From SIG603 sp964369415 (GTDB lineage: Bacteria > Bacillota > Clostridia > Oscillospirales > Acutalibacteraceae), in assembly GCA_964369415.1 (NCBI GenBank), contig CAYJFP010000004.1, positions 1 through 64,000 of the forward strand: 64,000 nt of DNA, read 5' to 3'. A program made the position numbers and the translations under genes. Position 1 is the first letter of the stretch. Each line of letters begins with the position of its first letter. A model generated the notes under the pieces. That model was given only the letters and a program-made list of their open reading frames with translations, had not been told where the DNA came from and searched no databases. Of the stretch, positions 1 through 7,352 are shown one piece after another.

Positions 1-81
1 AATTATCTTCCGTTGAAAGATTGGCTAAAAGCTAATAACTAATAGTGAAAAACTATACTGTGACTCTACCAAAGGGTATGC

Positions 82-432
82 TCATAATCTCCGTATAAGG
101 ATTCCTTTCATAAACTCAGTATCATTATGCGTCTGATATACGATTTGTTTTTCTTTCTCAGAGCAATTAATCAATAATTTAATCTCAGAATCACGTTTGA
201 CTAAATCTACAATACACATAATTGCGTCTACTCCAACGGTTTCGTCAGTACCTTTCCAAACATCAATCCCACCACCGTCCATAGAAGTTGTATCTTTAAG
301 ATAACCATAATCAACCTTATAGATAAAATCGGGATATTTTGGATGGGGTGTATCTTTTAGTCTATCAATTACGATTTGCGAAGTACTCACCAAATTATCA
401 ATGGCATTCCAAAATTCAATGTCATTATACAT
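82..432 (-). CDS. Small inorganic pyrophosphatase-like protein
   Basis: This 116-residue protein resembles a short clostridial family annotated as inorganic pyrophosphatase. The recognisable core is HPKYPDFIYKVDYGYL followed by SMDGGGIDVW, which recalls the substrate-entry part of family I pyrophosphatases (DYGYL and an Asp-rich strand). It is much shorter than the usual 170-180 residues, so catalytic competence is uncertain and a nucleotide-related hydrolase role is only inferred. The start is placed at the second ATG because GGGAGGTG lies 8 bases upstream of it; the first ATG overlaps that ribosome binding site. It stands alone on the minus strand, downstream of the ribokinase gene and separated from it by a structured intergenic stretch. 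Confidence 0.6.
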   Translation of the reverse strand: MYNDIEFWNAIDNLVSTSQIVIDRLKDTPHPKYPDFIYKVDYGYLKDTTSMDGGGIDVWKGTDETVGVDAIMCIVDLVKRDSEIKLLINCSEKEKQIVYQTHNDTEFMKGILIRRL

Positions 433-577
433 GTTCGTTACACCTCCCATATAAATAATCTTACCCGTTACTTAAATCGAAGATTTGAAACAGGTGCCCA
501 AATTTTTTGAAAAACTACATCCTCGGCACAACGCGCCTCGTTAGAGTTTTATAAATTACACGAGCCTACCGTTACGA

Positions 578-657
578 GAAATATTGTGATTTTCGCCTGC
601 GAAATAACGAACGGAGTGAGTTAAACAATATTTCCAATAGCTCCGGCTCTGCCGGAG
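578..657. repeat. Compact palindromic intergenic element
   Basis: The 278-base gap between the pyrophosphatase-like gene and ribokinase contains nested inverted repeats. A 10-bp perfect arm (GAAATATTGT at 578-587 with ACAATATTTC at 625-634) encloses a second hairpin, TTTCGC/GCGAAA at 591-604, and a weaker TAAC/GTTA pair. Next to it lies a 7-bp GC-rich hairpin, CTCCGGC/GCCGGAG, at 641-657. The inner part is more GC-rich than the surroundings. The fold resembles a REP- or MITE-like repeat or a structured RNA; no second copy was noticed in this window. The GC hairpin could also act as a weak terminator for ribokinase, but no U-tract follows. The rest of the gap shows nothing recognisable. Confidence 0.4.
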
Positions 658-710
658 ATTATATAAATAATCTTTAGTAAATCACTATAATATTTCTTTA
701 TAACAATCAG

Positions 711-1598
711 TTATGACGGCATTTTTTCTTCTACTTCTTCTTTGCTTGGAATGGAGGATGATGCTCCCATTCTTGTGACTGCAATTCCTGAAGCTGTCGC
801 TGCACTTAAAAGTGCTTCTTTATCGCTTTTTCCTTGATATATTCCTGCAATGTAGTAGCCCGCAAAGGTATCACCCGCCGCCGTTGTGTCCAGCACTTCA
901 CCTATTTTTACTATAGGCTGATAAATTCTTTCTTCTTTAAACGCTAAATATGCCCCGTCTTTTCCGAGTGTCAATACAATTTTCGAATTTGGAAACATCT
1001 CTACCATTTTATCAAGAATTTTTTGTGGCTCGCTCTCCCCCGAAATCTCCTCGCCCTCTATCTCGTTGACTAGAAATATATCGACTAAGTCAAGCGGTAA
1101 ATTTTTGCAAACCTCGTTCATAGGTGAAGCATTTAAAGCTATAACCGCTCCCTTTTCATGTGCTTTAATTATGAGCTCTTTGGTCTTGTTCGTTTCATTT
1201 TGGAATAGAATGTAGTCACCTTTTTCTATTTCCGCCGAAACTTTTTCTACATATTCATCGCTTACCATTTGATTTGTGCCACCGTAGATTAGCATGCTGT
1301 TTTGACCGTCTTTATTCACTTGAATTATCGCATGTCCGTTTGTTTCGTCCACTTCTTTTATCAAACTTGCATCAACATTTGCCGATTTTAAAGTTTCTGT
1401 TAAAAATTTTGACTTACTCGAGACAAAACCTAAGTGCTTCACCTGTCCTCCCGCCTTTGAGAGTGCCACCGACTGATTCAGCCCTTTTCCACCCGGAAAC
1501 TCCTTCATACTTTTTATAGCGAGACTCTCCCCTGGTTTTACAAATTCATCTACCGAATAAACATAGTCAACATTTAGTGAACCAAAATTAAATATCAT
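711..1598 (-). CDS. rbsK: Ribokinase-like PfkB-family sugar kinase
   Basis: PfkB-family carbohydrate kinase of 295 residues, the normal ribokinase length. The N-terminal substrate motif GGKGLNQSVALSKAGG (near residue 36) and the C-terminal nucleotide/catalytic motif DTTAAGDTFAGYY (near residue 238, the Asp of AAGD being the catalytic base) are both intact. It would phosphorylate ribose at O5 in the cytoplasm. It starts 11 bases after the nucleoside hydrolase stop, with AAGGAGTG as ribosome binding site, so the two form an operon: the hydrolase frees ribose from nucleosides and this kinase activates it. A related sugar such as deoxyribose cannot be excluded as substrate. Confidence 0.88.
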   Translation of the reverse strand: MIFNFGSLNVDYVYSVDEFVKPGESLAIKSMKEFPGGKGLNQSVALSKAGGQVKHLGFVSSKSKFLTETLKSANVDASLIKEVDETNGHAIIQVNKDGQNSMLIYGGTNQMVSDEYVEKVSAEIEKGDYILFQNETNKTKELIIKAHEKGAVIALNASPMNEVCKNLPLDLVDIFLVNEIEGEEISGESEPQKILDKMVEMFPNSKIVLTLGKDGAYLAFKEERIYQPIVKIGEVLDTTAAGDTFAGYYIAGIYQGKSDKEALLSAATASGIAVTRMGASSSIPSKEEVEEKMPS

Positions 1599-1609
1599 AA
1601 TAACACTCC

Positions 1610-2515
1610 TTAATTTGATAAAGTTTTGAATAAATCTTCAAACAGCTTGTCTCTATCAATGTGATTTACATATTTTATCATATGTCTGTGATTTGAAAAG
1701 CTGTAATGATTGTCGTACTGTGGAATAGGACTTGGAATTAGCGAATCACTCATGAAATCATCGTCTAAAAGCCATGCCACGGCAGTGACATCCCAAATTG
1801 CCCTACTCCATGCGCCGTCTTTATTGTAAGAGTTTGCCTCTTTTATCGTGTTTTCGACAAGGTAGTCGCAAAGCTTGTTTTTACCGCTTAACCAATATTT
1901 AAGCTCAGGGCCTGTCGTGGCAAAATTAGAAACCACACCCATACACGGAAGCTGAACAAGTGCCACGCCACACCCAAAAACTACTCTAGCCGCCGCAACA
2001 TCCTGTCTCATGTTGAATTCATCATTTAAGTTCCAATGAATCGAATGACCTATAAGTGCCACCACCACTATTCTATCTATTATTTCAGGATTAAGCAAAA
2101 TAGCCGATGCAATATTCGTAATCGCACCTATGGCAATTACATAAAGTGGTTTTTCGCTTGTATAATTCATCGCCCTTTCTGCTAAATCTTTGGCAGAATC
2201 CGAAACCACCGCAGTTTTTTCATCTTTCAAATACTCGGTAGACCCTTTAAAGACAATAGAATTTAAATCTTCTCTTCCAATAAGCTTTAGCACTTTAAAT
2301 ATTTCATCATAGCTTTTTATCATTCCATCTTGTGGACCATTTGATTTTTCATTATGAAATGGTGCTGCATAAATTGCCTTTAGCTTTAATTTCTCTTCTT
2401 TTTTTATTAGATAAGCTAGGGCGAATTGGTCGTCAATTTCATTATATGTATCCGTGTCGATTACGACGTCTACTGCCTCTTTGGGCTTTAATAATCTGTT
2501 AAATATATCAAACAT
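1610..2515 (-). CDS. Inosine/uridine-preferring nucleoside hydrolase family protein
   Basis: Nucleoside hydrolase (301 residues) that cleaves the N-glycosidic bond of ribonucleosides to base plus ribose. The calcium-binding N-terminal signature is present as VVIDTDTYNEIDDQFAL (DxDxxxxxDD pattern). The IAIGAITNIASAILLNPEI segment is the conserved middle motif, and a C-terminal IWDVTAVAWLL holds the conserved Asp. No signal peptide, so cytoplasmic. The start is the ATG preceded by GGGGAGTG; an ATG 12 codons upstream would lie inside the promoter -10 region and is rejected. First gene of a two-gene salvage operon with ribokinase. Purine versus pyrimidine preference cannot be read from sequence. 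Confidence 0.87.
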   Translation of the reverse strand: MFDIFNRLLKPKEAVDVVIDTDTYNEIDDQFALAYLIKKEEKLKLKAIYAAPFHNEKSNGPQDGMIKSYDEIFKVLKLIGREDLNSIVFKGSTEYLKDEKTAVVSDSAKDLAERAMNYTSEKPLYVIAIGAITNIASAILLNPEIIDRIVVVALIGHSIHWNLNDEFNMRQDVAAARVVFGCGVALVQLPCMGVVSNFATTGPELKYWLSGKNKLCDYLVENTIKEANSYNKDGAWSRAIWDVTAVAWLLDDDFMSDSLIPSPIPQYDNHYSFSNHRHMIKYVNHIDRDKLFEDLFKTLSN

Positions 2516-2549
2516 TTTGCACTCCCCTTTATTTTTTTGTATATTTACC

Positions 2550-2577
2550 ATTATAATACTATTGCTTTGAATGTCAA
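2550..2577 (-). promoter_or_regulatory. Sigma-A-type promoter of the nucleoside hydrolase operon
   Basis: On the minus strand TTGACA (2572-2577) and TATAAT (2550-2555) are separated by 16 bases. Transcription should begin near 2543, just upstream of the chosen start codon and its ribosome binding site. It is divergent from the promoter at 2603-2631, with only about 25 bases between the two -35 boxes. Confidence 0.7.
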
Positions 2578-2602
2578 ATATTATTTTTAGTTTAAAAAAT
2601 AA

Positions 2603-2631
2603 TTGACTTGTTTTTTCATATTTAGTATAAT
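2603..2631 (+). promoter_or_regulatory. Sigma-A-type promoter of the beta-helix protein gene
   Basis: TTGACT (2603-2608) and TATAAT (2626-2631) with a 17-base spacer, about 50 bases upstream of the ATG at 2680. Divergent from the nucleoside hydrolase promoter. Confidence 0.75.
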
Positions 2632-2679
2632 AACAAACAATATGAATTTAACAATTTTAATAAATAAGGAGCTACAACT

Positions 2680-5607
2680 ATGGCAAGATTTTCAAACGGA
2701 TATTCAAGATACAAAAAGGCCACAGACGACCCGAGAGCCGTCGTACTAAACTGTTTTACATCCCCTAAAATCGGTGATAAAATCGATATCACTGAAATAC
2801 TCCAGTCAACTATTGCACATCTACATAACTGGGACAACTGCGGTATTGTATTTCTGCCTGAAGGCGATTATGCGATAACAAAGACAATTTACTTTCCACG
2901 TGGCATAAGACTTTATGGTTTCGGTGAAAAGAGGCCTACTATCACCTTACTTCAAAACACTCCTGGTTTTGACAAAGGCGACAGTCCTTTTAGAGATGAC
3001 ATGAAGTATATGATTTGGTTTACTGATAATGCTCCGACTTCTAACGATGACATTAGAGACTCAAATCCAGGTACATTTTACACAGGTATTTCCAACATTA
3101 ACTTCAAAATTGAAGATGGAAATCCTTGTGCCGTAGTCATGAGAGCACACTTTGCACAAACAAGCTTCGTTTCTTTTTGCGAATTTGACATAGGAAACGG
3201 AAAAGCCGGTATTCACGAAGTCGGAAACGAGATGGAGCACCTTTCTTTTAAAGGTGGAGACTACGGAATATACACTGGAAAATGCTCACCTGGTTGGCCT
3301 TTTGCCCTTACCGACACCGACTTTGACGGACAAAGAATTTCAAACATCTGCTGTCACGAAAGTGGATTCACCTCAAGAAGAGTTTCCTTTAGCAATAGCC
3401 CTATAGCGATAGGCTCTGAGCAAGGAAAGTGGGACAAACAAGTTCTTATTGACTGTACCATGAAAAATATTGGCACTGCCTTAGAAATTCCACTTGAAAA
3501 CAATACAAACACTCAGTACAACATGACAAACGTTCTTTGTGAAAATGTTTCACTATTCGCAAAACTAAACGGCATTAAAAAAACAGGAACTATAGCCACT
3601 ACGTCAAACAACTATATTGTAAAAAGCTTTACTCATGGCTATGTGTCGACTTTTGGCGAAGATGAAAAACACAAAGTTTCAGATTTAATTTTATCCGATA
3701 AGGATATAGAAAGCTTTGAAATCAGCGAAAAGCCTGCCATTATGCCTGAGCAAGAAACATGGATAAACATTAAAACTTTTGGCGCACTTGGAGACGGCAA
3801 AACCGACGATACCAAGGCTATTTTAGAAGCTGCTAAATCTGACAAGACCATCTATTTCCCACAAGGTTATTATATTGTTACCGACACAATTTCACTTAGC
3901 AAAAATACTAATTTTATCGGTTTAAATCCAATTTCTACAAGCATCATTTTGCCCGATGATTCTGAAAATTTTGCAAGACTCGGTTCGCCTAAGGCTGTAC
4001 TTGAAACACCACAAGACGGAACAAACTATGTAAGCGGTTTTGCCATTGATGCAAACGCAAGAAACCCAAGAGCTGTTGCAATTAAATGGCAATCAGGTGT
4101 TGAATCTTACTTATACGACATCAAGATTTTAGGCGGACACGGTGGACTTACCAGAGATGCAAGATTCTTACCACCTTACAACAAAACAAGAACTGCTGAC
4201 TTTGACCATGAAAGACGCTGGGATAGCCAATATCCAAGTATTTGGGTTACAAACGGAGGCGGCGGTATATTTAAAAATATTTGGACTGCAAGTCCCTATG
4301 CAAGCGCTGGACTTCTTATTTCTGATACAGAAACTTACGGTGCAATTTACCAAATTTCAAGTGAACACCATGTAAGGCATGAAATCATCATGAGAAATGT
4401 TAAAAACTGGAACTTCTTTGCCGTTCAAACAGAGGAAGAAGTTGCCGAGGGTAGTTATTGTCAGCCGTTTGAGCTTTCTGATTGTGAAAACATTTTATTC
4501 TCTAACTTCTACGCATTTAGAGTTATTTGGGTTGATAATCCATATCCATCTGTCATGAAAACATGGAATTGTAAAAACATCGAGATCCAAAATGTCCACA
4601 ACTTCACACAAATGAAGTACACTATCGACAGCATTGTTTTAGATGCGCCAAGCGGTGTAAAGTCAGGCTTCTGGCAACTTGCCAAACTTACGATAAAAGA
4701 TAGTTCAGCTAAAACCGAACTTCCTTCAAAAGGAGATGAAGTTAAAATGCTGTTTAGCGGTTTTGACTATATTGACTCGATGGCAAAAGATTCTAACGGA
4801 AATATCTATATTTGTGATTCAAGACTTAACTATATTTACAAATACACAAAAGAGACAGGTACTTTCCATTTCGTGACGAGACTTCACTATAGACCACTGT
4901 CATTAGCTTTTGATAATAATGATAATCTATTGGTAGTTACAGAATACAAACCTGTTTCAAGGTCTAAAAACGAAGACGGCGTAGATGAGCTTTCAGTGGC
5001 CGATTTTGGCGACAGATCTTACGGCGACCTTGGTGCTTGCTATTATGTATTCTTCCGCTATAACAGGCGTGTAAGAGTCTACAGCATGAATCCTACGATA
5101 GGCGAAGACAGCATTAGCGAAATCAAGCCACAAAAACGTGATGGCTTAAAGCTTGAAACTCTTTACTACGCTTCAAATCAATGGCGTGATAATCACGACT
5201 TCCTTAAAATCGTGGATATCAAAGACGAAAACTGCTATGTAGCACCAGACGGTGTTACTGCAATAACTCATTCACCATCTATTGCAAGGTCTTGTAATTT
5301 AGTTCCTGCAAAAAGAAATGGCGAGGTTTATTTAACCGATGAATACACAAAGGTAACCGTTAAACTCTCGGTAAATGACAATCTTGACATCGTAAATCCT
5401 GAAGTAGTTTACGAGCTTGGTGAATACTCATCTGTTAAACTTCCTGATGGTAGCCTATTTATTTCCGACTGCAATTTATATAAAGTAAACGGCGAAGAAG
5501 AGACATCCTACAAGCTTTCCGCTCGTCCAGCTTCCTTATTATATGATGAAGATGAAAAAGTTCTTTATATTTCTGCAAGAGATAAAATGTTCGCTTTAAA
5601 GCTTTAA
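2680..5607 (+). CDS. Tandem pectate-lyase-superfamily beta-helix protein with C-terminal beta-propeller
   Basis: A 975-residue protein with two copies of the pectate_lyase_3-type entry strand. The first is near residues 50-90 (GIVFLPEGDYAITKTIYFPRG). The second, near 365-410, starts INIKTFGALGDGKTDDTKAI and continues TIYFPQGYYIVTDTISL. Two such domains in tandem resemble GH55-type double beta-helix enzymes that act on glucans. From about residue 690 the repeats DSNGNIYICDS and FDNNDNLLVVTEY suggest an NHL/SMP-30-like beta-propeller. There is no signal peptide, so the protein is probably intracellular or exported by an unknown route. The ribosome binding site is AAGGAG. It is followed 2 bases later by an APH-like gene. 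Substrate and activity are unknown; a carbohydrate-active role is inferred from fold only. Confidence 0.65.
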   Translation: MARFSNGYSRYKKATDDPRAVVLNCFTSPKIGDKIDITEILQSTIAHLHNWDNCGIVFLPEGDYAITKTIYFPRGIRLYGFGEKRPTITLLQNTPGFDKGDSPFRDDMKYMIWFTDNAPTSNDDIRDSNPGTFYTGISNINFKIEDGNPCAVVMRAHFAQTSFVSFCEFDIGNGKAGIHEVGNEMEHLSFKGGDYGIYTGKCSPGWPFALTDTDFDGQRISNICCHESGFTSRRVSFSNSPIAIGSEQGKWDKQVLIDCTMKNIGTALEIPLENNTNTQYNMTNVLCENVSLFAKLNGIKKTGTIATTSNNYIVKSFTHGYVSTFGEDEKHKVSDLILSDKDIESFEISEKPAIMPEQETWINIKTFGALGDGKTDDTKAILEAAKSDKTIYFPQGYYIVTDTISLSKNTNFIGLNPISTSIILPDDSENFARLGSPKAVLETPQDGTNYVSGFAIDANARNPRAVAIKWQSGVESYLYDIKILGGHGGLTRDARFLPPYNKTRTADFDHERRWDSQYPSIWVTNGGGGIFKNIWTASPYASAGLLISDTETYGAIYQISSEHHVRHEIIMRNVKNWNFFAVQTEEEVAEGSYCQPFELSDCENILFSNFYAFRVIWVDNPYPSVMKTWNCKNIEIQNVHNFTQMKYTIDSIVLDAPSGVKSGFWQLAKLTIKDSSAKTELPSKGDEVKMLFSGFDYIDSMAKDSNGNIYICDSRLNYIYKYTKETGTFHFVTRLHYRPLSLAFDNNDNLLVVTEYKPVSRSKNEDGVDELSVADFGDRSYGDLGACYYVFFRYNRRVRVYSMNPTIGEDSISEIKPQKRDGLKLETLYYASNQWRDNHDFLKIVDIKDENCYVAPDGVTAITHSPSIARSCNLVPAKRNGEVYLTDEYTKVTVKLSVNDNLDIVNPEVVYELGEYSSVKLPDGSLFISDCNLYKVNGEEETSYKLSARPASLLYDEDEKVLYISARDKMFALKL

Positions 5608-5609
5608 TC

Positions 5610-6404
5610 ATGATAGAAAAAGTAATAGATGCATTTTGTGACAGTAAAGATTTCGAACCGCTTGAGGGCGGTCAAGGCGATTCTATCAAGGCTGGAAACT
5701 TAGTATTAAAGCCAGCCGATAACGAATCTTACACTATCACTATCGCTAAAATATGGAACAGTTTAAATCCTAGTGGTTATAAAATTGCAAAGCATGTACT
5801 TTCAAAAAAAGGTAATTTTATCGAAATGGGTTATAGTGCTACCGAGTATCTTAACATTCATGAAAAACCACTTGCTTTAAATGAAAAACTTGCCGTCTCA
5901 AAAAGTTTTCACAAAAATCTTAAAGAGCTTAACGTCAAAACTCTACCATTTAGCGATGATCCTTGGACGAATGCAAATAAAATTTTATGGAAAAATGAAA
6001 GAGCTGAAGACTATGTTTCAGAACAGTCACTTGACTTTGTTAAAAACATTTTAGCGAGTTTGTCCAAAATTGATGATGAATATCAGTTGATTCACGCCGA
6101 CCTTTCGGGAAATATTCTATTTGATGAAAATAATTTCCCCGTGGTGATTGATTTTTCTCCAACAATAGTACCTGTAAAATTTGCCGACAGCATTATAGTC
6201 GCTGATTCTATAGCGTGGCAGAATGCTCCACTTAGCTCTTTAAAATTACTAGAGCCTATACACGAGTATAAGAAATATGTAAAATACGCCATAGCTTTCA
6301 GAATAATCACCGCTTCATGCCGTGAGGATAAAACTTTTCAAGACGTAATGACCGAGTGGAAAGCTTATGAACCAATTTGGGATTTTGTCGATGATTTAAT
6401 TTAA
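5610..6404 (+). CDS. Aminoglycoside-phosphotransferase-like (APH fold) protein
   Basis: A 264-residue protein with the APH/protein-kinase-like catalytic loop LIHADLSGNILF near residue 160 (HxDxxxxN), followed by VVIDFSP, whose Asp would be the metal ligand. The N-terminal half has a short GG-rich strand (PLEGGQGDSIKAGNLVLK) in place of a canonical P-loop, as in APH enzymes. It is most like the TIGR02569 group of APH-related proteins. It is translationally linked to the preceding beta-helix gene with almost no gap, which argues against a drug-resistance role and for a shared pathway. The substrate is unknown. Confidence 0.6.
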   Translation: MIEKVIDAFCDSKDFEPLEGGQGDSIKAGNLVLKPADNESYTITIAKIWNSLNPSGYKIAKHVLSKKGNFIEMGYSATEYLNIHEKPLALNEKLAVSKSFHKNLKELNVKTLPFSDDPWTNANKILWKNERAEDYVSEQSLDFVKNILASLSKIDDEYQLIHADLSGNILFDENNFPVVIDFSPTIVPVKFADSIIVADSIAWQNAPLSSLKLLEPIHEYKKYVKYAIAFRIITASCREDKTFQDVMTEWKAYEPIWDFVDDLI

Positions 6405-6415
6405 AATTTAACAAT

Positions 6416-6452
6416 AAAAAAAGGTGCGTAGCAATAACTACACACCTTTTTT
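6416..6452. terminator. Bidirectional intrinsic terminator
   Basis: Stem GGTGCGTAG/CTACACACC with one mismatch, loop CAATAA, flanked by A-runs on the left and T-runs on the right. It lies between the convergent APH-like gene and flavoprotein gene and can serve both. Confidence 0.85.
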
Positions 6453-6459
6453 ATTTTAA

Positions 6460-6855
6460 TTAAAATATTTGTTTACCGCCGTTTGGCCCAGCACTTTCAT
6501 CATAAATTTTGTCCACGCTAAATGTCCACACTGCTTTAATTTGCATGTTCATTTTTGCGAAAGTTTCTGAAAGTGTGTCATACAACGCTCCATCAGTGTT
6601 TCTTTTTTGCACTTTCCCCACTACTAAATATGACTCCATTCCTTTAACAGCAAGAAGTGAAACCGTGTTATTCACTGCTAAATTTCCGCTTGTGGTGTTC
6701 ATGAACACTTCAGCTACTGCCATAGTGTTATCATCGACAACCATTACACTTCCGGCTACGATAGAGTGAATTTCTCCCTCTTTCGAAACCGTGCTGACTA
6801 CTTTAACGCTCTCTTTGTCCATAAACAATTTGCTTACATTTTCTAAATTTTTCAT
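6460..6855 (-). CDS. Pyridoxamine 5'-phosphate oxidase-like FMN-binding protein
   Basis: A 131-residue split-barrel protein of the PPOX/FMN-binding class. The pattern of strands VKVVSTVSKEGEIHSIVAGS, MAVAEVFMNTTSGNLAVN and VSLLAVKGMESYLVVGKV matches small flavoproteins in which the second strand contacts FMN. Substrate unknown; probably a cytoplasmic flavin reductase or redox/stress protein. The start is set at the second ATG (spacing of 6 from AAGGTGG) since the first ATG abuts the ribosome binding site. It is divergent from an HxlR-type regulator with overlapping promoters, so it is the likely regulatory target. Confidence 0.7.
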   Translation of the reverse strand: MKNLENVSKLFMDKESVKVVSTVSKEGEIHSIVAGSVMVVDDNTMAVAEVFMNTTSGNLAVNNTVSLLAVKGMESYLVVGKVQKRNTDGALYDTLSETFAKMNMQIKAVWTFSVDKIYDESAGPNGGKQIF

Positions 6856-6883
6856 ATCCATCCACCTTACTCAGTTTTTTATA

Positions 6884-6912
6884 TTGACTTTGTTTTTCTC
6901 AGCTGATATAAT
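6884..6912 (+). promoter_or_regulatory. Promoter of the HxlR regulator gene
   Basis: TTGACT (6884-6889) and TATAAT (6907-6912) with a 17-base spacer. It is interleaved with the divergent flavoprotein promoter. Confidence 0.75.
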
Positions 6913-6939
6913 ATTAGCACACAAAAAAACTTACGTCAA
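6907..6939 (-). promoter_or_regulatory. Promoter of the flavoprotein gene, overlapping the HxlR promoter
   Basis: Minus strand: TTGACG (6934-6939), a 17-base spacer and TAATAT (6911-6916). The -10 box overlaps that of the divergent HxlR promoter (6907-6912), so a single bound regulator or polymerase would affect both directions. Confidence 0.6.
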
Positions 6940-6972
6940 TAAGGCAAAAAATTATGAGGAGCTAATAAAAAT

Positions 6973-7299
6973 ATGAGTGAATGCAAAGCTAATCATTGTC
7001 CATGTGGTGAAATTTGTCCCTTGCAAACCGCACTTAAGCGCATAGGCGGCAAATGGAAAATTCCTATCATTTGTGTGCTTTCAAGCGGACATGGCATCAG
7101 GTACAACGAACTTATGAAAAAAGTCATGGGAATCACCAACACAATGCTTGCCTCATCTTTAAAAGAACTAGAAAAAGATGGCCTAATCACAAGAGTTCAG
7201 TACAACGAAATGCCCATTAGAGTTGAATATTTCATTACCGAAAAAGCTAAAGAATTACTACCAATAATGCAAAAACTTGCTCTTTGGGGAATATCTTAA
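6973..7299 (+). CDS. HxlR-family winged-helix transcriptional regulator
   Basis: A 108-residue HxlR/MarR-like regulator. The family core CPLQTALKRIGGKWKIPII starts at residue 15, followed by the recognition region RYNELMKKVMGITNTMLASSLKELEKDGLI and the wing. Four cysteines lie in the first 15 residues (positions 4, 9, 11 and 15), and the family includes thiol-based redox and aldehyde sensors, so a redox switch is plausible. Ribosome binding site AGGAG, 11 bases upstream. It is divergent from the PPOX-like flavoprotein with overlapping promoters, the usual arrangement for an HxlR protein controlling itself and a neighbouring redox enzyme. Confidence 0.88.
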   Translation: MSECKANHCPCGEICPLQTALKRIGGKWKIPIICVLSSGHGIRYNELMKKVMGITNTMLASSLKELEKDGLITRVQYNEMPIRVEYFITEKAKELLPIMQKLALWGIS

Positions 7300-7316
7300 C
7301 TTACTATAAACGCACA

Positions 7317-7350
7317 AAATCTCTCACTTTAAACAGTGAGAGATTTTTAT
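7317..7350. terminator. Bidirectional terminator between hxlR-type gene and purF
   Basis: AAATCTCTCACT (7317-7328), loop TTAAAC, AGTGAGAGATTT, then T-rich sequence. It separates the convergent regulator gene and purF. Confidence 0.85.
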
Positions 7351-7352
7351 GT

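Noticed and set aside
2516..2551. Longer start of the nucleoside hydrolase
   Set aside because: The upstream ATG overlaps the promoter -10 region and precedes the expected transcription start; the ATG at 2515 has GGGGAGTG in front.
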